Positions 1-11,600 of a DNA stretch of 64,000 nucleotides are shown here, one piece after another; position 1 is the first letter of the stretch, and every line of letters begins with the position of its first letter. The translations under genes were made by a program, and so were the position numbers. Below the pieces are notes generated by a model. That model made no database searches, was not told the DNA's origin, and was given only the letters and a program-made list of their open reading frames with translations. The stretch comes from Branchiostoma lanceolatum (Eukaryota > Chordata > Leptocardii > Amphioxiformes > Branchiostomatidae). The DNA is taken from the NCBI RefSeq assembly GCF_035083965.1, contig NC_089724.1, positions 24,996,974 to 25,060,973 of the forward strand, read 5' to 3'.

Positions 1-205
1 GTATGCAATACAAACATACAAACAAAATGTATGCATTTGCACCAAATTCTGTTGTTAAAGGGAAGGGGAGAGGGGATGTGAAACTTTGACCCTGTAACGT
101 TCGTACTAGGATTCACAAAATGGGATCTTTGGTTAAACCTCCTCAGTAATAATAATAATATCCTGGTAGGTTGATGAAGGTTAGACATCCAGGTAGTAAG
201 ATACG

Positions 206-278
206 CCAAAAATGGTTACTCAAACAACTGGATAAAATTTTCAAAATCTTATCCAGTTGCTGGAGTAACTATTTTTGG
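206..278. repeat. Short hairpin inside a dispersed repeat
   Basis: Two arms of about 30 bases face each other around a short loop (CCAAAAATGGTTACTCAAAC against its near-complement ending TTTTTGG). The flank from about 163 (TTAGACATCCAGGTA and following) recurs at about 34568 in the spacer, so this is a fragment of a dispersed family. Confidence 0.6.
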
Positions 279-639
279 AATATCCTGATAGATCTAACAA
301 CTTTTAACACAAATTATGACATAATGTATTGTCGTTAATAAGCCTTCACTGTAAGGTATAAGGCTCCCTAAAGCTTCTTAGATATGATACCAGTCCTTGA
401 ATGTTTTGTCAGTTGCTTTCATAGATGATTCGTGATCAGTTAACATAATTAAGGCTTCCCACAAAATTATACTCTTGTGTGGGGAGGGGGGCGGTGCATA
501 AACTGTCGACTTCAGACTTTCTAAGTCTATCAAAAAACTCAATTCATAACGCTTGGGCGAAGGCTTGGCTGGCTGCGTATAAGATTTATTCGGTTCATTA
601 TAGAACACTGATAGACGGACAAACTTAAACTTTACGTAC

Positions 640-765
640 CCAGAAGAAAAAGGTGAAGACGAAGAGAGAATACTTGACGATCGGGCTGATGGCTGTGACG
701 CGTTTCTGTCGGCGATGACGCAGCGGTTGCCGCTGCTGTCCCTCCCTCCTACTCCCTAGCTCCAT
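640..765 (-). CDS. First coding exon of a probable tetraspanin (partial gene)
   Basis: Read on the minus strand from the ATG at 765, this exon gives 42 codons and ends at a GT donor (GTACGT) at 639-634. A basic N-terminus (HRRQKR) is followed by SPIVKYSLFVFTFFFW. This matches the start of tetraspanins, where a short cytosolic tail leads into the first membrane segment through a 'VKYLLFxFNxxFW'-type motif. The 'SP-VKY' form is closest to the TSPAN33/TSPAN5/14/17 group as I remember it. Tetraspanins are four-pass membrane scaffold proteins. The remaining exons would lie left of the window; no further tetraspanin exon was seen in 1-600. The GC-rich sequence just upstream (about 766-960) could hold its promoter. 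The family call rests on one short exon. Confidence 0.55.
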
Positions 766-1159
766 GCTCGACACTACCTCCGACAAACCATCCTATTTTT
801 ACGGTGGAAAGAGTCCAAGAAGCACACACGCACGATGACTCTTCTTTAACGGCACGCACCGATGTTTACTCCCCCCGCCCAGTGATCACTTCCTCTTTTT
901 CCTGACAGGATGGGTTTCTATATCCGGGTCAAAGGTCGTTAGCCACCTGTTCAGTTCATGGATCCGGTGTTGTCAAGAATTTTGGCGACATCTTAGGGGC
1001 AAAGCCATTGTATGGCAATGGGCCCAGTTTGAAAATATTTTAACATTTGCAGCTAGAGATTTTAACCAGAATTGTCATCTGGGAATTAAGTGAGATTCTG
1101 TTCTTTTTCTTATTTTCACATTCAAACAGGTGGTACTTCTTTTGTTGTGCCTGTCTGTG

Positions 1160-1206
<47 letters not shown>

Positions 1207-2587
1207 CGCTCGTGTGTGTGCATGTAAGCGCGCACGCGCGTGTGTGTATGTTTGTCAGTAGGTATTTCTGTTTGTATGTGTATGCGTACTTCTGTCTTTC
1301 AGTTTCTGAACCATTTTGCATGTATGTAATATCAAACTAGACGTCCCAATAATTTCGCCAACAAACCTTGGAGAGAATGCTCTGATTTGCATACTTTATT
1401 ATCTTTTTACCTGCGATGGTTGGGAAGCGCTTAGATCGTAGAAATTCTCTTGCTTATTTACCGATTACTACAAACACAATAATTGTATAACTTTATACAT
1501 GTATGTAGTAATATCTCAGTAAGCGTTAAAACAAATGATACAATGTTATTGCGTAGCTAAAAAAACGACCTTAAATTGTTACAGCCTTGCTTGTACATGT
1601 TGTACATCATCATCATCATCATCATATATTGTACAAATGTGACTCTAAGATTTAACAGGCATGTCGGGTTTCATTACTCTACTGGTATCACAATCTAATC
1701 CGAGGGTCGGCTGAAAAACACAAGAGCCTTTGTTATAAATTACCAGTACTGTGTGGATAGAATGCGTTACAGTTCAGGAAAGCCCCTTGTACACACAGTA
1801 GTGGCTTAGTACAAAATCGTTGAGAAGGTGCGCGTTCTCTGCGTTTAATGAAACGAGATTCCCGATTAATAATGTGTGTTGTTTTGTTTTTCCCTTGTAT
1901 CACAAGGAGTCGTCTTTCTTTCTTTCTTATCTAATAGCTGTGGATGTATATATGATTATTACATTGTGCACATCTCTACGATTAGTGACATTATATTTAT
2001 GTCATTAACGTCTACGTATATATCGATCTAAACATACAACTATACCCTATCATTCCAAAGGCATAATTATAACTACCAGAAAAGCAGAAGATAACCATGA
2101 ACCTACGTTTGATATTTTCTCCTTTTTTCCTCTAAAGATATGTTTTGATCGAACTATTGCTTAATCACGGCCCTTGATAACCACTGTTAAAGTATTATCA
2201 ACAAGCCGCCATTCTAACAAACGTGCAGTACATTAGAATATGAAGTAAATCTAAAGTAAGCAAGCGCCTTTTGCGATGAACAAAACTTTGGACACAGATT
2301 AGAGCCAAGAGCAGTTTGCTGCAATACATGTTTTCGTGAATATAACATTATGCAAGTATGCACTGAAATCTGATTATCACCATGTGAAGACTTTCATAAA
2401 TCAGTTAAGTACTTTGCGATCTTATGCCTTGAATACATCTTAAAGATCTGTACATGTTAATAAGTAAAAAGGGAAAACGTAAATAAAGAAATATCATTAT
2501 TAAGACTGGACCATCAGTTCCTGTAGAGATCAATGGTTCTGTCCAGACTGTCGTCATCCTGATCTCGTACCGAAGTCCAATGTGGTC
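766..2587. other. Intergenic DNA between the tetraspanin exon and RTK-A
   Basis: No coding exon was recognised here. The part nearest the tetraspanin exon (766-960) is GC-richer and CpG-containing, as expected of a 5' flank. The rest is AT-rich and holds a GT microsatellite and a short ATC run near 1606-1625. The lower end would contain the 3' UTR of RTK-A, but no polyadenylation site could be fixed. Confidence 0.5.
1165..1204. repeat. GT microsatellite
   Basis: About 20 GT dinucleotides, followed by a CpG/GT-rich patch (GCGCGCACGCGCG) of alternating purine and pyrimidine. Confidence 0.9.
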
Positions 2588-2653
2588 TCACACCGGAGTG
2601 ACTGGTGCTCCGGCCTCGATCGCCGCGACAGGGACATTGAAATAGAAGAAGCC
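2588..2653 (-). CDS. RTK-A exon 22: C-terminal tail with YFNV motif
   Basis: Acceptor CCTTGCTAG, then 21 codons ([20 protein letters not shown] and V) and TGA at 2590-2588. Four bases differ from RTK-B in the 63 coding bases: three are silent third positions and one changes Gly to Ala. This pattern supports the frame. YFNV fits the Y-x-N consensus bound by the GRB2 SH2 domain when phosphorylated. An earlier acceptor (ATTCTAG at about 2746) would run into a TGA in this gene. Confidence 0.78.
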   Translation of the reverse strand, partial: GFFYFNVPVAAIEAGAPVTPV

Positions 2654-5600
2654 CTAGCAAGGAACATAGACACAACATCGTTAAAACGACATCATATCGT
2701 GACAGTGGCGTCGTGGTCTGAACAGATTAAGGATGATGTCATTACCTAGAATATCATTCATTTTTAAGATTCTCTGAACAATATTTTCCTCACTTATAGC
2801 TGGTTAATCCGGAGTAAGATGGTACAGTAGTAAGAGATTTTGAGGTTCGTAGGATCAACATACACAGCTAAAGAAGTACAAGAACTATAATATCTGAACT
2901 AGCCTCTACCAGGCCCCGCTGATCGCTGGAAAAATAGTAGAAATCGGCCAAATAGAGTGAATAGTATGCCAAGGGCAGTGCGCTATGTAGGGAAGGTCGA
3001 TAGGTTGGATCCGTTGGTCGCCTATTGACCTTCCCTGCATAGCTGACTACCCTTGGCATATTATTCACTCTATTTGGCCGATTTCTAGTATTTTGCCAGC
3101 AATCGTATCAATGGAGCCTGGTAGAGGCTATATCTGAACGATTATGGCAAAGATCTACTAGCAACAATCCGTGCAGATCCCATATTTAAGCCGAGCCATC
3201 ATTGCCAGAAGAAGTAAGTGGTCACTATTCCTAGAAGAATGACTCAAACCTCCTGAAACACAACAGAAGAAAAACAAACTTACATTCGGATCTGCCTCCA
3301 GTTGTTTCCTGACAGTTGCGGCGTCCGGCCTGTTCTTCTCGTTAAACTTCCAGCACTGCTGCATCAGTCGGTATCTGTGTGAATGGTGAACAGGATGGAT
3401 GTCTACTAGGCCTTTGACCTGTATAAGGATTTCTAAATCGTATATAATGACGGGCCACCGGCGTATAATAATCAACTATATAGTCATGATACAGCTATTA
3501 AAGGTTTATCTCTATGTTATGATTAACGGGGTGAATATTCGCGCCTAAACGTAACATGTCTGATTCATATGATGGTGCTAAACGAATTGGAATTTTTACA
3601 CTTTAATAACATATGCTATGAGGGCTACTGGGTGAAAGAATTATGATTCCCATCATACAGTATTAAGTGCAAAGCGGGCACAAACGCTATTTGAACTTAG
3701 AGTTTGATTAAAAGTTACAATCAGAGTAGCTTTGAACCAGACTACTGGGTATACGCGGATCAAATTCACAAAGGTGCTAAACCCAGAGGCTCTGTTATAA
3801 TAGTCAAGTAAAGAACAGTGACAACAAAACTAAAGTACAAACCGAAGGTGGCAGAAGATATGTAGCGTCATCAACGTTAACATCAAAGAAACCCCCCCCC
3901 CCCTTCCCATCCCTCCTGTGATCAACATTACATAAACTCCGGTCCCTCCCACACCACCTCCATTGTCCACCATCCCAGCCGTACCTTTCTTCTGTACACA
4001 GCCGAGGCTGGGGGAGTCTGAAGTGGTTACGCAGAGCATCGTATATTCTGTCTGCACCGTCCATCCCAGGGTACGGCGTACGACCGAGCTGCGCCACTTC
4101 CCACAACAGGACCCCAAAAGACCATCTGGCAAGTAAAAACAACCTTTACTATATATATATGCTTCGCAATGTTTAAGAACAAGAAAAGGTGCAGTCAGTA
4201 TCACCTTGCTGTTTGCTGCAATAGTATTTCTTACTATGCTGACCATCGCCAGTATCCTAATCTTCACACGTGTTCCTGATATGGTACTGGAACAAAAATC
4301 CAGGAGGAATTAAATTATCACGACAACATGACAGGGAAGAACTTTGGGTGAGACCACAAAAGGACAGAGAACCTTAAAGGGCGTATTTTCTTTTTCAAAA
4401 GCTAGTTTGTGTTTGTTAGGCTACACCAAGTAATTTTTATGGATGACGTCCGCGCGCGCATTGATTTTGGTCTGTTCCCAGAAAAAAAAAAAAATTCCGC
4501 TTCCTGTAACTATGACGAAAAAGTTACGACAGTGCCGCAAATCAATGGGATATGGAAAGAAACAGGACAGGACAACAACTGCTGTTCAACTTCAACTGAT
4601 TTATTCAAATTATTGCTCTTTTCACGATGAACAGAATAATTGTTAGTTGTTACACTGTGTTCTCTCATTCAATTTGTGTCCTAACATGTGTCGTCAACTT
4701 TTATATTTCAAATCTAGGCATATTGTTTTTTTCGGCCCTTCTTGTTTTTTTTCGCGCTCTCGCATTAGATTTAGGGTCTCCAAAGGACGTCATCCATAAA
4801 AATTACTTGGTGCAGCCTTATGTAGAGACGTGTGGAGCGACGTGCTCAACATACTCACACGTCACTCTTGGGTGTGAACGTAGCCTCGTTCTTCAGACCC
4901 TCCGGTGCCATCCACTTCAGAGGCAAGAGGTCGTTGCCCTGGATGAAAAGAGAGAAACTCTCAGAAAAAGATAAAGGTTTTGTAATTTCAGCTGAAAAGT
5001 GTTGTACATTTATCGTTTCTTACATTACAGTTCAAAATGGAGAAGATCATTAAGACTGGTGGCAGAATCCACGGGACGGTCGTCATGGGTATGTAGAACC
5101 TGATTTGACTTGTCGACTATTGTTGGTTTCTTCGCTTCTTTCTTTCTTTTAAAAACTTGTTCTTATGAATGGACACACATATAGGAAATCCTATAGAAAT
5201 GTACTATAGCATATTCAGGAAGAGGGTCTTAGAAAAATACATACATTTAATCACGAAAACCTCCTGTTATACTGAAAAGCCAAAAACTTTGACCGACCTT
5301 GGAAATCATGATCCTACCTCCAGCTGTTCTTCTAGCTCTAAAAGTTGCTTCAAAATTTTCGATGAAAAACGACACATTTTTAGGATGACAAAGGGACTTA
5401 TTTCGTTCATCTGCGCAGCACTCTACCGAGCTGAGCAGCCGTGACGTCTACAGTTAGAGTATTATTGACGTCAGTCCGACCTACCTTCTCCTGTCGATGG
5501 TACCCAACAGCGTACGTGTCCCGGGCCAGCCCGAAGTCCCCGATCTTGGCGGTTCCCCTTCCACAAACAAGGATGTTTCGGGTCGCGATGTCTCGGTGAA

Positions 5601-8600
5601 CAAGCTGCGCATGAATAGAAATGACCAAGGCATGTCATCATAATATTTAGGACAGAAGGGCAATGGTCAGTGATAATATATACTTACTGTGTTCGAAAAC
5701 GTTGATCTGAGATCTGTAACGACGTATCATTTTGACCAATCAGGTTTCTTGAGAAGTCATTTTGGAAAGAGGGTCGGGAAAAATTTAGAAGTAAAGCAGG
5801 TCGAACTCGAAGCGTAATGACGTTTCTACAGATTGTAGGTCTTGCTTTTAGGCGAGCACCAATCGGTTCACCGCTACTCTTCCCCATATATGTGTTGGGT
5901 TTTAGAAAACGCCTACGGATAACGCCGAAAGGACGAATACGAGCCGTAACAAGAGTTGCTCGGACCTACGCCGAATTTGACCCATATGGCAAAGCGCCAC
6001 AGAGACACGTCTCGGTAGTTGGCTGTAAAGCTGTTTTTAAAGGGAGGCTAAACTTAAATTTGAAAAGTCTACTATACTTTGCTAAATACACCCCAAGTCC
6101 TCACTTGCTTTACATAAACCCGCCATAGTTCAGGGCTCTCCCGTCTTTTGCAACTTGGGCCGTTCTGACGGCTACTCGCCAGATGATCGAATTAATCAAT
6201 TATAAGGTCACAATGTGTGACGTCAGGTCTCGGCATTTTCAAACCAAAGTGAATACGGCTTTTCGATCTGACTTTCCTGAAGATGGATTTCGAGGAATTT
6301 TCTGACGAATTCGAGGGAATCGAGGAGATAGTGAGCCTTGAATTTGGAAAATTCCTCGAAATCAATCCTCAGGAAAACCAGATCCAAAATCCTTGTTCAT
6401 ATTGAATGGGAAATGCCGAGACCTGACGTCACATATTGTGACCTTACAATTGATTAATTCAATCATCAGGCGAGTAGCCGTCAGGACGGCCAAAGTTACA
6501 AATGACGGAAGAGCCCGGAACTGTGGCGGACTTATGTAAAACAAGTGAGGACTTGACTTTGAGGTATATATAGCAAAGTATAGTAGATTTTTCAATTTTA
6601 AGTTTAGCCTCTCTTTAACAACATCCCACCCTGCTGCTCGCCAGGTGCTCCAGCCCGCTGCAAACCTCAACCATCATGGTCTCGAAGATGTGCCGTTTGT
6701 TGGACAGAACGGCCATGTTGGTTTTGGACTCCGCACGTAGCGTCCACAGCAGGTGAAGAAGACATCCGTGCTCGGCATATTCCAGCACCAATTGTAGGGG
6801 GCCTGTAGTAAAGCAAACCCTCTGATCGTCATGCACGTACTGGGTACAAGATGTCATGTACATGTAACAAACTTTCCATGTTTACAGCACTCTTTTCAGA
6901 CTTGAGTTTACAAACAACTGCTTTGCCAGAAATGAGTCAGATTTTCTCCAAACAGATGTAAGGATCCAACTCAGTCCCAGCGTTCTTGGCAACATTCAGT
7001 AGGTCCTTCTAAAATTGCACCTTTTTAACTTTCGGCATGTGGCGGGTGAACCGGGAGTAAGGGAGTTCTGTCCCTGGTGCTGAATCTGCATAAAAATTAT
7101 GTTATGCATGTCGTTCCCTTCCAATAGAATACTTGCAGACCAATGCGAGGTATAGTCAACAAGACGCATAAAATGTTCGTTCGCTAGTTTCATTTGTTTG
7201 TATCCTTGTATTGCCTAGTGACACATAGAGCAAACAGGCCCCCTAACAGGGTATATTTTTGCAGAGGGGGGGGGGGGGTGATAGCCCCTCCGCTTTATTG
7301 TGATCGAGGTAGCTCCTAAATCAAACACGGGGCCCTCACGCTACGCCCCGTCCATAAGACGGGTGCAGCCCCAACGGAGATGCCCTTACCAGGATTGAAC
7401 TGAGGCCTCCAAGTTACCAACTGATTGAAAACCAGGAGCTCAACAGTGAGGCTCGTACATGGTGAGCTACAGGGACATCCCTAGAGTAAAGAGTTAAAGA
7501 GGTTCAATACTAAAATACGCAAACGCCGAGCGGGATTCTTACATCTGTTCGGGAGTTGTTATTAAAGACAGTTTTAACGGCCATTTATCTACTTGATAAG
7601 TACATGACAACATCGACAGGCATCCTCTGCACATCTTTCAGTGGTACAGCACTGAGTAGATACACACGGACACATAAACAACATAGTGATGCGATCTGAC
7701 CGTCTCTAAAGCAGATGCCTTTCAGCCCTATGACGTGGTCATGGTCACCGCACAACAACATGATACAGGTCTCCCTCAGAAGAGCTGTCCTTGCGGTTGT
7801 TTCTGCGTCGTCTGGACATGTAAAATAATCAAGAAAACAGCAGATTTTCCATCTTGATTCATCATATTAAACGGTAGTAGTGAATAGGTCTGCTAGTTAA
7901 TTTGCACGTGTGTGACTACACTTCAAAGTGACTGTTTTATGTCTTAATATCTTGCATCTACCTTCATAGCTAGCTAGCTATAGTTAAACTACCTTTCAGT
8001 TTCTTGACAGCCACCACCACATCGCCTTCCTCAGGTTGTTCGAGCGTTGCCTTGACTACATGCCCAAAAGCGCCCTCTCCCAAGAGTTGTCCAATCTGCA
8101 GCCTGTTCCTGTCTATCTCCCTCTCCTTCAGCATGTCTATGTCGATACTGATTGACGAGGGACCTCGTTCCCGTGGCATCACGGCCTGGTGACGGTTGGA
8201 AATTGAACCGTGTGGAGGTGTCATTTAGTTTATTTCATTGTTGATTGCATGCCTCAGATGCGAAGTATTGCAAACGTTTTGTAACTTGTTGTTTTACTTG
8301 GACATCAAGCGAGACAAAGAATTTCTATTTTCTAACTGTGCAACATACATGTCCACAAAAGTAATGCTTACACCGTTGGGATTTTTAAAGTATCATAGAC
8401 GGGGTTTTGTGCGTGTACGGAACGGTGATGTTTAGCATCAAAGCAGTGCTGGTTTTGATATAACGTTACGGATGTCATCCCCTAAGCAACCTAAAATTGA
8501 CACAAGAATCAAGATTTGGGCAAAAAAACGTTGCGTTCATTATGTAATGTAAATTTTGAAAATAACTGAACACGCAGGACATGATATATCAAACAATAAA

Positions 8601-11600
8601 TTGTCTACTTTTGTTCTTTCACATCTTCTTATTTGACTTCAGAAGACTCATGACTCAAAATACATTTTGTGCCATCATTAGTAAGAATTTGACAAAATAA
8701 GTACGTTTTTAGTGAGGAAAAGAAGTATTCTACGACATTATTATTACTTTTCCGATATTCTTGACAGTTTGTGTCAAATATTTCCTCCTTTTTAGCCCTT
8801 TTGTTAGATTTACAGTATGGCGAAAACTTTTTTTAATTGAACTAAAATTGATGCGCGCGCGAATGTCATCCCTATGATCAAGTCAGTTGAATATCGACCC
8901 AAACTTGATCAACCTCCACTGACAACTCTGACCGCATCATAGATCTGTAGAAAGCATTTGGATGGCAGAAAAAAAATATACCTGTAAATTCTGTCCAAGT
9001 TTGAAGACTTCTGGATCGTCGATGGTTCCCACGCGCATCCTTTGGTTTTGCCGGTGGAGCAGGAAGATGGCGATGAGGAGGACGACAACCACCCCGCCTG
9101 AGGTCAGGCTGATGGACAGTAGGGTGGACTGGGAGACTGCGTCATCGGGTCCTGTAACGGGTGGAGACAACACGTGAGTTTCATTGGGTTTACAGACTAG
9201 ATTAATGCACATCGTGGTTAATGGTAGACTTGCCAAAACAAATATAGACGAGGGGGATACAAACTCAGTCACATCTCGCCACAGCGCCACTTAGCGGCGA
9301 GAAGTAGCTCAAGTCATCATCACCACAGGAAAGCTAGCAGGCGGACTACTAAATCGTTGGCAGGTAATTTACTTTCTTCGTGAAAACTAATATCCAGTTG
9401 GGGTAGGTTTCAACTGAATGTATGTCTTCATCTACTTGATTATCATCAGCTAGTTCTGGTGTAAGATGTAAGTTGCCTCTGGTGTAAGGTGTAAGTTGCC
9501 TCAACAAAAGCCGTTTGCTGAAGGAGATTCCGCTTGTGAAACTGACTTACTTGGACAACCCACGCCGTACACGCCTTCCTGACAGACACAGCCCAGGGTC
9601 CGGTTACACGTGGCCAGTCCGGTACAGTCACATACCTGGTCACACCGCTCGCCGTACAGGTTATCCTGACAACCTGAAATGTTCCACTAGCCAATGATTT
9701 TGTTTCTCGGTGGAACATTAGCCTGAGTGCCAGCCTTTTTAGCTTCCGTCCGCTACCCTAGCTCCGCTGCGCTACCCAAGCTCCGCTGCCGGCCAAAAAG
9801 ACTGGGCCCGCACGTATCTGTAACGGCTGGGACGCGAGGAGCGGAGCTTGGGTAGCGTACGGAAGCTATAAAGGCTGGTACTCAGGCTAATGTTCCACCG
9901 AGATACAAAATCATTGGCCCGTCAGGATATAACAGTAAAACAACACTTACACAACAGCAATACAAGACTTACACAACAGCAATGCAACAACAATTTAGCA
10001 GTAAAGTGTCGGCGACAAAAGCCTGTGACAAGAAGTGGATGACTGAGGGCGTCAAACGCGCTATCAGGAAAAGGGCTGAGGAGTTCAAGCGGCATGGCAA
10101 GTCTGCTCGGTGGAAATCTTTCAGAAACAACGTTCAAACCAGCATCAGGCATGCCAAGAACTGGCACTACAGAAACTTCATACAAACCCTCAAACAGGAA
10201 AACCCACGTAAGTGGTGGGGCTCTGTTAACCTCGAACTTGGCAGAGCACAAGAGAGATCTAATAGTACCACCATTGAAGACGTGCCAGACCACGAGGTGG
10301 CCGAGGTTCTAAATCAGTACTTTGCCTCAGCGTGGTGTCCTGGAACGTCTTTGCACCTGTTCCCCCTGCAGTGTCCGACTCCATGCGTTGACTTGTGTTC
10401 GATCGGTGAGGTGAAGACTCTTCTTAAGGACTTAAACCCTCACAAGGCAAGCGGCCCTGATGATCTCCCAACATGGACTCTCAAGCATTACGCTGACGAC
10501 TTGGCGCCAGTCATCACCCACCTGTTTAACGCTTCGTATGAGGAGGGTGTTGTTCCTAGTATATGGAAGGCAGCAAACGTTGTCCCTGTGCCAAAATCTA
10601 AGGGTGCAGCTAACGCCAGTGAGATGAGGCCCGTGTCCCTCTTACCCGTAGCGGCCAAGCTCATGGAACGGTGTATTCTGAAAAGACTACTGCCCTCTAT
10701 TACACCTGCCATTAGAAACCAGTACGCTTACCTGAAGGGTTCTTCCACTGTCTTAGCGGCCATAAGGATGGTACACACGTGGCTGTCAGCCTTAGACTCA
10801 AGACGTCACGCAGCAGTCCTTGCTTTGTTCGCAGACATGAGCAAAGCATTTGACAGAGTGAACCATTCAATCTTCCTTCAACGAGTGAACGACGTGGTGA
10901 CCAATCCACGCATGGTAGCCTGGATACAGAACTATCTGCAGGGCCGTACCCAGAGAGTGGTTGCTAACGGTAAAGTCAGCGAGTGGAGAGTACTCACTTC
11001 GGGGGTACCTCGATCAGGGAGGTGTACTGTCACCCTACCTTTTCCTCCTGTTCATGAGTACTCGAGACGTAGTCTACAGCGACACTCTTGATGTCGGCTA
11101 CGCAGACGACGTGGGTTTGTCCAGGTCTATCTCCCTGGGGAAGGATCGCGTGGATAACAGGATGAGAGAGGAAGCGCTACAGCTTGATTCCTGGGCGGAG
11201 TGCAATGGCATGCTGCTAAACGGCAAAAAAAGTCAGTCTCTGTTGATTTGCTTCAGCAGAAATATTCCACTTTTGCCGTCACTCTCGCTCGGCGGTGAAC
11301 CTGTACCATTCTCAAGGGTCGCAAAGGGCCTTGGGTTCATCTTCGACTGCAAGCTGTCATGGCACGACCATGTACAATCCCTCGTTTCAAAAGCATCGAG
11401 CAGGCTGCACTATCTCAGACTACTGACTAAACAGGGGTTGTGCGTGGCTGACCTGGTTCAGATTTACCTGTCACTTATTCGTAGCGTTCTTGAATACGGT
11501 CACGTTCTGCTGGTAGGTTGTAGCAAAGAACAATCGGACAGCATTGAACGTGTACAGAAACGGGCCCTCCGTATCATCTCTCTCGGGGGTAGGCGATCAG

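Noticed and set aside
1040..1340. Overlapping open frames on both strands across the GT repeat
   Set aside because: They exist because the dinucleotide repeat has no stops; the peptides are Cys-Val or Thr-His runs.
1395..1400. AATAAA on the minus strand as the RTK-A polyadenylation signal, and a similar site near 62036 for RTK-B
   Set aside because: Both lie about 1.2 kb past the stop codons in AT-rich DNA, where the hexamer is expected by chance; nothing else supports them.
8004..8192. Ser/Thr-rich plus-strand frame opposite RTK-A exon 15 (and its mirror at 56543)
   Set aside because: Antisense shadow of a conserved kinase exon; it is kept only because the exon is kept.
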